From Nitrospiraceae bacterium (GTDB lineage Bacteria; Nitrospirota; Thermodesulfovibrionia; UBA6902): DNA of 8,739 bases. Made by a program: the position numbers and the translations under genes. Numbering within the stretch: the first letter of the stretch is position 1; the number at the start of each line of letters is the position of its first letter. Under the pieces are notes generated by a model that did no database searches, was not told where the DNA came from, and was given only the letters and a program-made list of their open reading frames with translations. The DNA lies in contig CP070644.1 in the NCBI GenBank assembly GCA_020354155.1, positions 519,474 to 528,212 on the forward strand, read 5' to 3'. Of the stretch, positions 1 to 6,366 are shown piece after piece.

Positions 1-274
1 ATGCAAAGCGGCCCTCTCGTATATCCTTGTTGATTCGTGCATAATCCTGATACACGATACGGCCTGCGCCGAGATTCAGGTGCCCCACTTCCGAGTTACC
101 CATAGTGCCTTCAGGCAATCCTACGGCTTCTCCTGAACATTCAAGTGCTGTATGGGGATACTCCTGAAGGAGAGAACGGTAAAAGGGAATGTTGGACTGG
201 GCCTGGGCATCTGTATCAGGTTTTTCAGATATCCCCCAGCCGTCAAGGACAATGAGAAGAAGCGGTTTCACCAT
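1..274 (-). CDS. gpmI: 2,3-bisphosphoglycerate-independent phosphoglycerate mutase, N-terminal part (cut by window edge)
   Basis: Cytosolic glycolytic/gluconeogenic enzyme that interconverts 3- and 2-phosphoglycerate through a phosphoserine intermediate, using two metal ions. The 91 visible residues begin MVKPLLLIVLDGWG, the characteristic start of the family: D11 in DGWG is a metal ligand. GTMGNSEVGHLNLGAGR at about residues 56-72 contains the catalytic serine (S61, equivalent to Ser62 in studied enzymes). The gene continues beyond base 1, so roughly four fifths of the usual ~510 residues are outside the window. The start ATG (274-272) overlaps the argF stop TGA (276-274) by one base. No strong Shine-Dalgarno site is seen, so translation is probably coupled to argF. 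This enzyme has no direct link to arginine synthesis; its place here may simply be housekeeping co-transcription. Confidence 0.95.
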   Translation of the reverse strand, partial: MVKPLLLIVLDGWGISEKPDTDAQAQSNIPFYRSLLQEYPHTALECSGEAVGLPEGTMGNSEVGHLNLGAGRIVYQDYARINKDIREGRFA

Positions 275-1179
275 CAGATCAGCATCTCAAGCAGGGCTTT
301 TTGCGTGTGCAGGCGGTTTTCAGCCTGATCCAAGACAACACTCTGAGGAGAGTCCAGTACATCGCTGGTAATCTCTTCCCCCCGGTGGGCAGGAAGGCAG
401 TGCATGACGATTGCATCTGGCTTAGCCAATGACAGCAGTTCTTTGTTGAGCTGGAATTTCTTGAAGATCTGTTTCCGGCGTGCTGCTTCTCTTTCCTGTC
501 CCATACTGATCCATGTGTCAGTATAGACGGCATCGGCATCCTGCACGGCTTCTTCCGGTCCTGTATAAAGCTTTACCTTTGCACCCTTTTTCAGCGCATT
601 TTCGTAAATTCGGCGGTCAGGATCATATCCGCGCGGACAGGCAATCGCAAGGTCAATGCCTGTAAGCAGGGCTGCTTCGATCAGTGAATTGGCAACATTG
701 TTTCCGTCACCAACATACGCTAATCGTATATCTTTGAGAGCGCCTTTCTGCTCCCTGATCGTCAGCATATCGGCAAGGGCCTGGCAGGGATGATGGAGAT
801 CTGTGAGGCCATTGACAATGGGAATGGAAGAATTGGCGGCCAGTTTCTCAATCATATTATGCTCGTAGGTCCTGATGACAATCCCATGAAGATAGAGTGA
901 AATGACCTTTGCCGTGTCCTCCACTGTCTCTCCTCTGCCAAGCTGCAATTCTTTTGAATTGATATAAATCGGCTGTGCTCCCAGCTGATAAATGCCTGTC
1001 TGAAATGATATCCGTGTTCGTGTTGACGTCTTGTCAAAAAGGAGGCCTATACTCTTGCCGATAAGAGGGCAGGAGGAGGCATCTGCCCCTGATTTGAATG
1101 CAGCAGCCCTGTCAATAATTAAATGAAATTCCTCAGAGGAAATGTCCTGTAATGTCAGAAAATCTCTTTTTTCATCCAT
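274..1179 (-). CDS. argF: ornithine carbamoyltransferase
   Basis: Cytosolic arginine-biosynthesis enzyme that makes citrulline from ornithine and carbamoyl phosphate. The 301-aa product is of normal family length (about 300-330). Carbamoyl-phosphate binding is shown by STRTR at residues 52-56, the GRGE segment at 81-84, and HPCQ at 130-133. The ornithine loop is DTWISMG (221-227), with D221 and the SMG signature that separates ornithine from aspartate carbamoyltransferases. The catalytic HCLP is at 260-263. The frame stays open upstream to 1284, but that extension would run into argD and lacks family similarity. The ATG at 1179 begins MDEKRDFLTLQDIS, matches the usual N-terminus, and has a GGGAGA ribosome site a few bases upstream. 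It lies 31 bp after argD and overlaps gpmI by one base, so it is the middle gene of the operon. Confidence 0.96.
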   Translation of the reverse strand: MDEKRDFLTLQDISSEEFHLIIDRAAAFKSGADASSCPLIGKSIGLLFDKTSTRTRISFQTGIYQLGAQPIYINSKELQLGRGETVEDTAKVISLYLHGIVIRTYEHNMIEKLAANSSIPIVNGLTDLHHPCQALADMLTIREQKGALKDIRLAYVGDGNNVANSLIEAALLTGIDLAIACPRGYDPDRRIYENALKKGAKVKLYTGPEEAVQDADAVYTDTWISMGQEREAARRKQIFKKFQLNKELLSLAKPDAIVMHCLPAHRGEEITSDVLDSPQSVVLDQAENRLHTQKALLEMLI

Positions 1180-1210
1180 GGCAGTTCTCCCTATCCTCGC
1201 TTCAATTGCG

Positions 1211-2413
1211 TTACTTATACAACTGTCTTTCAAGAATGTCCTCGAGTACATCAATGAGGCGGTCAATCTCCTGTTCAACGACAATGAGGGGAGGGGTAAA
1301 ACGAAGCACGTTTCCGCTGGTGCAATTAATCAGGAATCCCCTTTTCGAGCAGGCTTCAACAATGGGCCCCCCTGCTTTTGTCAGTTCCATGCCAAGCATC
1401 AGTCCCATTCCCCTGACCTCAATGATGTCTGAGGGAAAGTCTTTCTTCAGTTTTTCAAGTTTTTCCTTGAAATAAAGTCCGATACGGCGGCAGCTCTCAA
1501 GCATGAAACCATCTTCAAGGATCGTCTCTACTGTTGAGACTGCTGCAGCGCATGACAGTGGGTTGCCTCCAAAGGTTGAGCCATGTGAGCCGGGCTGAAA
1601 TGAATCAGCAACCGTTTCCTTTGCAAGAATAGCTCCAATAGGAGCTCCTCCTCCAAGACCTTTTGCAAGCGTGATGATGTCCGGCTCTATTTTGAAATGT
1701 TCATAGGCAAAAAGTTTTCCTGTCCTGCCGATGCCGGTCTGAATCTCGTCACAGATGAGCAACAGCTTATTCCTGTCACAGAGATCCCTGACCTTCATGA
1801 AATAATCGTCTGATGGGACCCGAATCCCGCCCTCTCCCAGAATGGGTTCAAGGAGAATGGCGCAGGTCCTGCTTGTAATGGCATTTTGGAGGGCATTGAT
1901 ATCGTTAAAGGGCACATAACTGAATCCCGGCACAAGGGGGTCGAACCCCTTGTGAAGCCGCTCCTGCCCGGTCGCAGTCAGTGCTGCAAGGGTCCTTCCG
2001 TGAAAGGAACCATAGGCTGAGATTATTTCATATTTTTCCGGATCATGATGGTCCTTTGCGTATTTGCGGGCCAGCTTGATAGCTCCCTCAATGGCTTCTG
2101 CCCCGGAATTACAGAAAAATGCCTTGTCAGCAAAGGAGTGATCTACCAACAATTTTGCAAGCGCAATCTGCGGCTCAATATGGTACAGGTTTGAGACATG
2201 GATAAGCCTTTGTGCCTGCTTCTGCAGGGCGATTACCACTCTCGGGTGGCAGTGGCCAAGGCAGTTCACGGCAATGCCGCCCACAAAATCGAGGTATTCC
2301 TTCCCATCAGTGCTCCAGACCTTCATGCCCCTGCCTTTCCTCAGCACAATAGGAGCGGAGCTATAGGTGCTCATTAAATATTTTTTTGACTCATCAAGCA
2401 GCTTTTTATCCAT
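1211..2413 (-). CDS. argD: acetylornithine aminotransferase (class III PLP aminotransferase)
   Basis: PLP-dependent cytosolic enzyme that converts N-acetylglutamate semialdehyde to N-acetylornithine with glutamate as amino donor. Members often also act on succinyl-diaminopimelate in lysine synthesis. The 400-aa product has the fold-type I landmarks: NSGAEA at 102-107 (phosphate-binding loop), FHGR at 137-140, E189-P190, CDEIQTGIGRTG at 221-232 with the PLP-contacting aspartate D222, the Schiff-base lysine K251 in LAKGLGGG, and GSHGSTFGGNP at 275-285. The NLYHIEPQ segment near residues 75-82 is typical of ArgD. The frame is open back to 2578, but M at 2413 starts MDKKLLDESKKYLMSTY, the usual ArgD N-terminus, and the predicted promoter lies just upstream. 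Its ribosome site (TAAGG, about 12 bases away) is weak. It is the first gene of the argD-argF-gpmI unit. Ornithine or GABA aminotransferase is less likely given length and context. Confidence 0.94.
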   Translation of the reverse strand: MDKKLLDESKKYLMSTYSSAPIVLRKGRGMKVWSTDGKEYLDFVGGIAVNCLGHCHPRVVIALQKQAQRLIHVSNLYHIEPQIALAKLLVDHSFADKAFFCNSGAEAIEGAIKLARKYAKDHHDPEKYEIISAYGSFHGRTLAALTATGQERLHKGFDPLVPGFSYVPFNDINALQNAITSRTCAILLEPILGEGGIRVPSDDYFMKVRDLCDRNKLLLICDEIQTGIGRTGKLFAYEHFKIEPDIITLAKGLGGGAPIGAILAKETVADSFQPGSHGSTFGGNPLSCAAAVSTVETILEDGFMLESCRRIGLYFKEKLEKLKKDFPSDIIEVRGMGLMLGMELTKAGGPIVEACSKRGFLINCTSGNVLRFTPPLIVVEQEIDRLIDVLEDILERQLYK

Positions 2414-2468
2414 TGCAGAAATATACCTTACACGTATAGACTTGCCATAGCACAAGCCTTGCATCAGG

Positions 2469-2482
2469 GATAATATATTATC
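2469..2482. promoter_or_regulatory. 14-bp perfect palindrome over the argD -10, possible operator
   Basis: GATAATATATTATC is its own reverse complement. It covers the predicted argD -10 and lies between two divergent genes, as expected for an operator of an arginine-responsive repressor such as ArgR. The half-site does not match the known ARG box half-site (TGAAT), and AT-rich palindromes arise easily by chance, so the identity of any binding protein is open. Confidence 0.3.
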
Positions 2483-2504
2483 ATGACTGGGGGGCCTTTG
2501 TCTT
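2477..2504 (-). promoter_or_regulatory. predicted sigma70-type promoter of argD-argF-gpmI
   Basis: On the minus strand, AAGACA (2504-2499, 4 of 6 to consensus) is followed after 16 bp by GATAAT (2482-2477, 5 of 6; preceded by T as in TGATAAT). Transcription would start near 2470, giving a leader of about 57 nt before the argD ATG. The -10 lies inside a perfect palindrome (2469-2482), which is where a repressor could act. Prediction by eye only. Confidence 0.5.
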
Positions 2505-2526
2505 ATGGCCATGTATTGGATATAAT
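2498..2526 (+). promoter_or_regulatory. predicted sigma70-type promoter of the cupin gene
   Basis: TTGTCT (2498-2503, 4 of 6) and a perfect TATAAT (2521-2526) are separated by exactly 17 bp, the optimal spacing. The start point would be near 2533. This argues that the longer reading frame starting at 2533 is not the translated form, because its ATG would sit at the RNA 5' end. The -35 box overlaps the -35 of the opposite argD promoter almost completely. Confidence 0.6.
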
Positions 2527-2568
2527 TATCAGATGTCCCGTCAAAGACGATCTTCATCCTGCGATATA

Positions 2569-3003
2569 ATGAGAGCACCTGAAAAGAGGCCTGATAACCG
2601 TAACAGACTGTATACCTCTTGTGAAGATTTTAGCTGGAAAGGGGTACAAGTTGAAAAATACAAGTCAGGCGGTGACGACTGGTCCGGAATTGTGCGTCAG
2701 GTATTAATTGGCGGCCGTGGCGAGTCAGCAAAGTTTCACCTCAGATATTTTGAGATAGAACCCGGGGGATTCAGCAGTTTTGAGACCCATAAACACGAAC
2801 ATGTTGTTATCACAGTCAGGGGCAGAGGCCGTGCAAAGGTAAAGAGGAGAATCATGGACCTGAAATACCTTGATGTGTTGTATGTGAACCCGGATTCTCC
2901 ACACCGTCTCAGTAATCCCTATGAAGAGCCCTTCGGGTTCTTCTGCATAGTGAATGCAAAAAGGGACAGACCAAAGATAATAAATAAAAAACCAAAGGAT
3001 TGA
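2569..3003 (+). CDS. single-domain cupin protein, function unknown
   Basis: A 144-aa protein with one cupin beta-barrel. Motif 1 is PGGFSSFETHKHEHVVITVRGRG (about 65-87), with E72, H74 and H78 as likely metal ligands. Motif 2 is VLYVNPDSPHRLSN (about 103-116), with H112 as the third histidine. After the barrel come FGFFCIVNAKRDRP, also seen in small cupins of this type. No signal peptide or membrane segment is seen, so it should be cytosolic. Metal, substrate and reaction cannot be told; small cupins range from sugar isomerases to dioxygenases and sensors. The start is uncertain: neither ATG (2533 or 2569) has a Shine-Dalgarno site, and 2569 is preferred because of the promoter position. It is transcribed divergently from argD with shared promoter DNA, which hints at shared control, but no arginine-related role is shown. 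Confidence 0.8.
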   Translation: MRAPEKRPDNRNRLYTSCEDFSWKGVQVEKYKSGGDDWSGIVRQVLIGGRGESAKFHLRYFEIEPGGFSSFETHKHEHVVITVRGRGRAKVKRRIMDLKYLDVLYVNPDSPHRLSNPYEEPFGFFCIVNAKRDRPKIINKKPKD

Positions 3004-3058
3004 TATACAGTCACGAATTTCATTCCCGCAAACACAATGTATCATAATTATGAAAAAA

Positions 3059-3165
3059 CTGTCATCCCGAGCCTGCCTGCGGTAGGCAGGAAGCCGAAGG
3101 CGAGGAAGCATCTTATTTTTTAAGACTCAAGGAATCAAGATTTCTCACTGAGTTCGAAATGACAG
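3059..3165. repeat. MITE-like dispersed repeat with terminal inverted repeats and internal GC-rich hairpin
   Basis: The ends CTGTCATCCCGAGC (3059-3072) and, read on the other strand, CTGTCATTTCGAAC (3165-3152) match at 11 of 14 positions. A second pair of arms, GAGGAAGCATCTT (about 3102-3114) and AAGATTTCTC (3138-3147), can pair with small bulges. A separate hairpin, CCTGCCT/AGGCAGG (3072-3078 and 3084-3090, 5-nt loop), sits inside the left half. At the centre TCTTA/TAAGA (3111-3115 and 3121-3125) encloses five Ts. The GTCATCCCGAG...GAAATGACA layout recalls non-autonomous palindromic elements scattered in many bacterial genomes. No target-site duplication is evident. It fills most of the 231-bp gap between the cupin and metal-chaperone genes and may also act as a bidirectional terminator. 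Only one copy lies in the window, so its repetitive nature is inferred from its form. Confidence 0.65.
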
Positions 3166-3234
3166 GGAACATTGCACTGGAAAAAGGAACAACTAAACTT
3201 TACTGCACAGTTTTTATTGAACAGGAGGACCATA

Positions 3235-3438
3235 ATGGATGAATTAACATTACGTATTGAAGGAATGAGCTGTCAGCACTGCGTGGCCAGCGTTCAAAAG
3301 GCCCTTGATGCTGTTGAGGGCGTAACATCTGCAGAGGTGGCTGTCGGGTCTGCGAGAGTTACCTATGATGAATCAAGGACAGACAGGGACACTATTACCG
3401 GGGCTGTACACAATGCAGGCTATACAACAGCAGGTTGA
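3235..3438 (+). CDS. heavy-metal-associated (HMA) domain protein, CopZ/MerP-like metal chaperone
   Basis: A 67-aa protein made of a single ferredoxin-like HMA domain. The metal-binding loop GMSCQHC (10-16) provides C13 and C16. Helix 1 follows (ASVQKALDAVEGV), then the strands SAEVAVGSARVTYD, and the C-terminal AVHNAGYTTAG with the family's conserved AGY. Such proteins carry Cu(I), or other soft metals, in the cytosol and hand them to P-type ATPases or regulators. There is no signal peptide, so it is CopZ-like rather than periplasmic MerP. The frame is open from 3172, but the ATG at 3235 has a perfect AGGAGG (3223-3228) six bases upstream and gives the standard domain length. No ATPase or metal regulator lies next to it; the neighbours are a repeat and a sugar dehydrogenase, so it appears to be a solo gene. 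Copper specificity is a guess. Confidence 0.9.
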   Translation: MDELTLRIEGMSCQHCVASVQKALDAVEGVTSAEVAVGSARVTYDESRTDRDTITGAVHNAGYTTAG

Positions 3439-3484
3439 ATAACATATTGTAATTGTTCAAGAAATCCTAGATTATAACCGAAGG

Positions 3485-3499
3485 TACTGTATAACAGTA
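3485..3499. promoter_or_regulatory. 15-bp inverted repeat in the leader of the nucleotide-sugar dehydrogenase gene
   Basis: TACTGT and ACAGTA form a perfect 6-bp inverted repeat around ATA, ending 8 bases before the AGGAGA ribosome site (3508-3513). It could be an operator half-site pair or a small RNA hairpin. The arms resemble LexA box arms, but the spacing (CTG-N5-CAG) is not that of a LexA site. Confidence 0.3.
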
Positions 3500-3522
3500 A
3501 AATTGACAGGAGAGAAATAAAC

Positions 3523-5181
3523 ATGAACAAGGAATATTCAGTAAGTCCTGATGGAGAAAAGTTCGCCATCCCCTCACCAAAGGAATATAAGGATGAATTA
3601 AAACGTCTCAAAACAGTTGTTGCCAGGCACAGGAAGCAGAAACGCGAAATCGTCGTTGTCATGGGTGTCGGCTTTGTCGGTGTTGCCATGGCTGCTGTCA
3701 TTGCTGATACAGTTGATAAAAAGGGAAAGCCGAACAAATTTGTCATAGGGATGCAGCGGCCAAGTGTCCGCAGCTACTGGAAGATTCCCCTTTTGAACAG
3801 GGGGATTTCACCGGTTGTCTCAGAGGATCAGGAACTGGCTCCAATGATTGAACGCTGTGTGAATGAGAAAAAGACCCTGACGGCAACCTTTTCCTATGAC
3901 GCCCTTGCCCTTGCCGATGTTGTTGTCGTTGATATTCAGTGCGACTATGTAAAAGATGCTCTCGGTAACGTTAGTAATGGACGGGCGGACATGTCACCCC
4001 TGGAGGAGTCTCTTGCTGTAATGGCCGAACATATAAACCCTGATGCCCTTGTTCTCATAGAGACCACGGTTGCGCCGGGAACCACGGAACAGGTTGCCTA
4101 CCCTATCATTAAAAAGGTGTTCAGAAAGAGGGGGATAAAATCCGATCCTCTCCTTGCCCACAGTTTTGAGAGAGTCATGCCGGGGAAGGAGTATGTTGCG
4201 AGTATACGAGATTTCTGGAGGGTATGCAGTGGAATAAATGTAAAGTCACGGAAACGGGTTTCTAAATTTCTGAATGATGTACTGAATACAGATGACTACC
4301 CCCTGACAGTCCTTGACAGGCCAATAGAATCGGAAACAGCCAAGATCGTGGAGAATAGCTTCCGTGCAACGATACTTGCTTTTATGGATGAATGGAGTCT
4401 CTTTGCAGAGAGAAACGGCGTGGATATCATGAAGGTAATCACTGCTGTAAAGGCACGTCCTACCCATAGCAATATCATGTTTCCTGGTCCGGGAATTGGC
4501 GGATACTGCCTGCCAAAGGACGGAGGTCTGGGTGTCTGGGCCTACAAACACATTCACGGCTTTGAAGATGATATATTCAAGATTACCCCCATGGCTATCA
4601 ACATCAATGACAGCCGTTCACTCCACGTAGCCCAACTGGTAAGGGACGCCCTTCGTAATATGAACAGGCCCATTGCTGCTGCAGACATTCTGCTGCTGGG
4701 AGCCTCGTACAGGGAAGACGTAGGAGATACCCGGTACAGCGGCTCGGAATTGATAGTACGGCGACTCACTGAAATGGGGGCTGAGATGAAAGTGCATGAT
4801 CCCTATCTGACACACTGGTGGGAGTTTGAACAGCAGGATACGTATCCATCAAAGGGGCACAGTCTTGCAAGATTCTTCCGCAACCAGGAAAAACTGACCA
4901 ACCTGGAAATGGAAGAGGACCTGCCCGGGGCTTTCAAGGGAGCAGATGCCATTATCCTGGCAGTTCGCCACAAACACTATCTCGACCTTGATCCGGACAG
5001 GGTATTCAGGATGGTAGGCAATACCTTTGCTGTTATAGACTGTTTCGGTATTCTTGATGACGAAAAAATACGCAGGTACTTTGAGCTGGGCTGTGAGGTG
5101 AAAGGTCTTGGCCGGGGTCATGTCCGGTGGATCAAGGATGAGGTAAGAAAGCAGAAGATGAAAGAATGTGAGGAAAAGTAA
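3523..5181 (+). CDS. nucleotide sugar dehydrogenase (UDP-glucose/GDP-mannose dehydrogenase family), long form
   Basis: NAD(P)-dependent enzyme of the family that oxidises the C6 hydroxyl of a UDP- or GDP-sugar to a carboxylate in two steps, supplying uronic acids for surface polysaccharide. An N-terminal Rossmann domain carries GVGFVG (48-53). ETTVAPGTTE (180-189) and ESETAKIVENSF (269-280, with K274 and N278) follow. The catalytic cysteine C329 is in GPGIGGYCLPKD, and the C-terminal UDP-binding domain has GASYREDVGDTRYSGSE (393-409). At 552 aa it is about 100 residues longer than usual: about 40 charged residues precede the Rossmann fold, and the C-terminal half has extra stretches (about 430-465) and a basic tail. 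The acidic residue normally ending Rossmann strand 2 is replaced by MQR (77-79). The start has AGGAGA nine bases upstream. No glycan genes surround it. The substrate (UDP-glucose, UDP-GlcNAc, UDP-ManNAc or GDP-mannose) cannot be chosen from the sequence. Confidence 0.9.
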   Translation: MNKEYSVSPDGEKFAIPSPKEYKDELKRLKTVVARHRKQKREIVVVMGVGFVGVAMAAVIADTVDKKGKPNKFVIGMQRPSVRSYWKIPLLNRGISPVVSEDQELAPMIERCVNEKKTLTATFSYDALALADVVVVDIQCDYVKDALGNVSNGRADMSPLEESLAVMAEHINPDALVLIETTVAPGTTEQVAYPIIKKVFRKRGIKSDPLLAHSFERVMPGKEYVASIRDFWRVCSGINVKSRKRVSKFLNDVLNTDDYPLTVLDRPIESETAKIVENSFRATILAFMDEWSLFAERNGVDIMKVITAVKARPTHSNIMFPGPGIGGYCLPKDGGLGVWAYKHIHGFEDDIFKITPMAININDSRSLHVAQLVRDALRNMNRPIAAADILLLGASYREDVGDTRYSGSELIVRRLTEMGAEMKVHDPYLTHWWEFEQQDTYPSKGHSLARFFRNQEKLTNLEMEEDLPGAFKGADAIILAVRHKHYLDLDPDRVFRMVGNTFAVIDCFGILDDEKIRRYFELGCEVKGLGRGHVRWIKDEVRKQKMKECEEK

Positions 5182-5187
5182 CCCCTC

Positions 5188-6357
5188 CTATTCACCAGTC
5201 ATTGTTTTCATCCACTTGTAGGACCGCAGACCATGAACAGTCTCTATGGGCCTGTGGTCGTAGAGGCCCATCAGCCCTTTTAAGGGATACCACCGGAATC
5301 TCCTGAGATACCGAAAGATCGTATTTCGTATTTTTTCAGCATACATGAGTTCAGGATAAATGTATTCCTTCAGCGATTGCAGATAATGCTCTTTCATGCT
5401 CCCCTGGACATCATCGCCATTCATTGCCTTGATCAGTGACGATGCAGCAAGTTCGGCGCTTCTCTGCGCATAAAAAATTCCTTCTCCAAGGAGCGGGTCG
5501 GCAAAACCGGCTGCATCACCCACGAGCATAATATTTCTGTAGACAGGTTCAGGCAGGTAATTGCCATAGGGCAGTACATAGGCTGATACATCCCCAGTCT
5601 TTACGGATATATCGAGTGAAGCAAGAAAATCATGAAAGGCGGAAATAATTTTCCCCCTGTTCCTGTTTTTCAGTGCGCACATTCCGATTTTGTATCGATC
5701 CCCTGCTGGAAACATCCATGCATAGCCATAATCCACAAAACCAAAATAAAGCACAGGGTGGTCAACATGCTTTTGTATGCGGGATCTCTCTATGATAATT
5801 TCAAATGCTGATGCCAGGTTTTCCTTCCAGTCATCTCTGCCGAAGAGGTCCAGGGGGAAGCTGCGTCGAACCTTGCTGTTGGCGCCGTCTGCACCAATGA
5901 TTATATCTCCCGAGAATATCCAGCCTGATTCGGTCACGATGCTCTTCTTCAGAACATCAACTGCCCTGACCCTGTCTCCTTCAACAAGGGCGACTCCTGC
6001 ATCATGGGCCTTTTTCAGAAAATAATGATCATAGGTCTCTCTGTTAATAAAGCGAAAAGGAATGGCCATGTCCTTACGGTTTATGAGAGTTTTTCTGCTT
6101 CGGATCTCATAATGGCTTGATTCAAATTGAATGATATTCTGTTCTTTCAGGGAACCAACAGTATCTCCGAAGACCCTCTCCAGAAGAGAAACTGTTTTGT
6201 GGGTGATGAGGCCACCGCAGAGTTTCTGTCGGGGAAACCTGCTCTTGTCAATAATAACGACCTTCAGACCTGCCCTGCTCAGAAGGTATCCTGCTGTGGA
6301 GCCGGCAGGACCTCCGCCGACGATGATAACATCAAAGTGTGCTGAGGTCTGGGCCAT
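5188..6357 (-). CDS. geranylgeranyl reductase family FAD-dependent oxidoreductase
   Basis: A 389-aa flavoprotein of the family that saturates isoprenoid chains (geranylgeranyl groups of lipids, quinones or chlorophyll); more distant members are monooxygenases or halogenases. It opens with the FAD dinucleotide fold VIIVGGGPAGSTAG (10-23), then FPRQKLCGG (41-49), the family's PRxKxCGG signature. GADGANSKVRR is at 155-165, YAWMFPAGD at 212-220 and LVGDAAGFADPLLGEGI at 278-294, the second FAD contact typical of this family. No membrane span is evident, although the C-terminal RYLRRFRWYPLKG segment is basic and could touch the membrane. A likely role is side-chain reduction of menaquinone or polyprenol, but this is inferred. 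It starts 9 bp after the transporter stop, with a weak AGAGAAG ribosome site, so the two are probably co-transcribed. Its stop lies 6 bp from that of the convergent dehydrogenase. Confidence 0.88.
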   Translation of the reverse strand: MAQTSAHFDVIIVGGGPAGSTAGYLLSRAGLKVVIIDKSRFPRQKLCGGLITHKTVSLLERVFGDTVGSLKEQNIIQFESSHYEIRSRKTLINRKDMAIPFRFINRETYDHYFLKKAHDAGVALVEGDRVRAVDVLKKSIVTESGWIFSGDIIIGADGANSKVRRSFPLDLFGRDDWKENLASAFEIIIERSRIQKHVDHPVLYFGFVDYGYAWMFPAGDRYKIGMCALKNRNRGKIISAFHDFLASLDISVKTGDVSAYVLPYGNYLPEPVYRNIMLVGDAAGFADPLLGEGIFYAQRSAELAASSLIKAMNGDDVQGSMKEHYLQSLKEYIYPELMYAEKIRNTIFRYLRRFRWYPLKGLMGLYDHRPIETVHGLRSYKWMKTMTGE

Positions 6358-6366
6358 GCAGCTTCT

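Noticed and set aside
1180..1284. N-terminal extension of ArgF up to 1284
   Set aside because: It would overlap the 3' end of argD; the ATG at 1179 has a ribosome site and the usual family start.
2414..2578. N-terminal extension of ArgD up to 2578
   Set aside because: The added 55 residues have no ArgD similarity and would cross the predicted argD promoter; the ATG at 2413 fits the family N-terminus.
3042..3053. TCATAATTATGA palindrome followed by As after the cupin gene, as a terminator
   Set aside because: Almost entirely A/T pairs and no T-run on the plus strand; not a credible intrinsic terminator.
2725..3111. 128-codon minus-strand frame across the cupin gene and into the repeat
   Set aside because: Antisense to conserved cupin motifs; its start lies inside the MITE-like repeat and its composition is not protein-like.
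3172..3199. Promoter TTGCAC - 16 bp - TAAACT ahead of the metal-chaperone gene
   Set aside because: Only 3 of 6 and 4 of 6 matches; too weak to list as a feature.
3485..3499. LexA (SOS) box
   Set aside because: The arms look similar, but the spacing is CTG-N5-CAG rather than CTG-N10-CAG, and the downstream gene is not an SOS gene.
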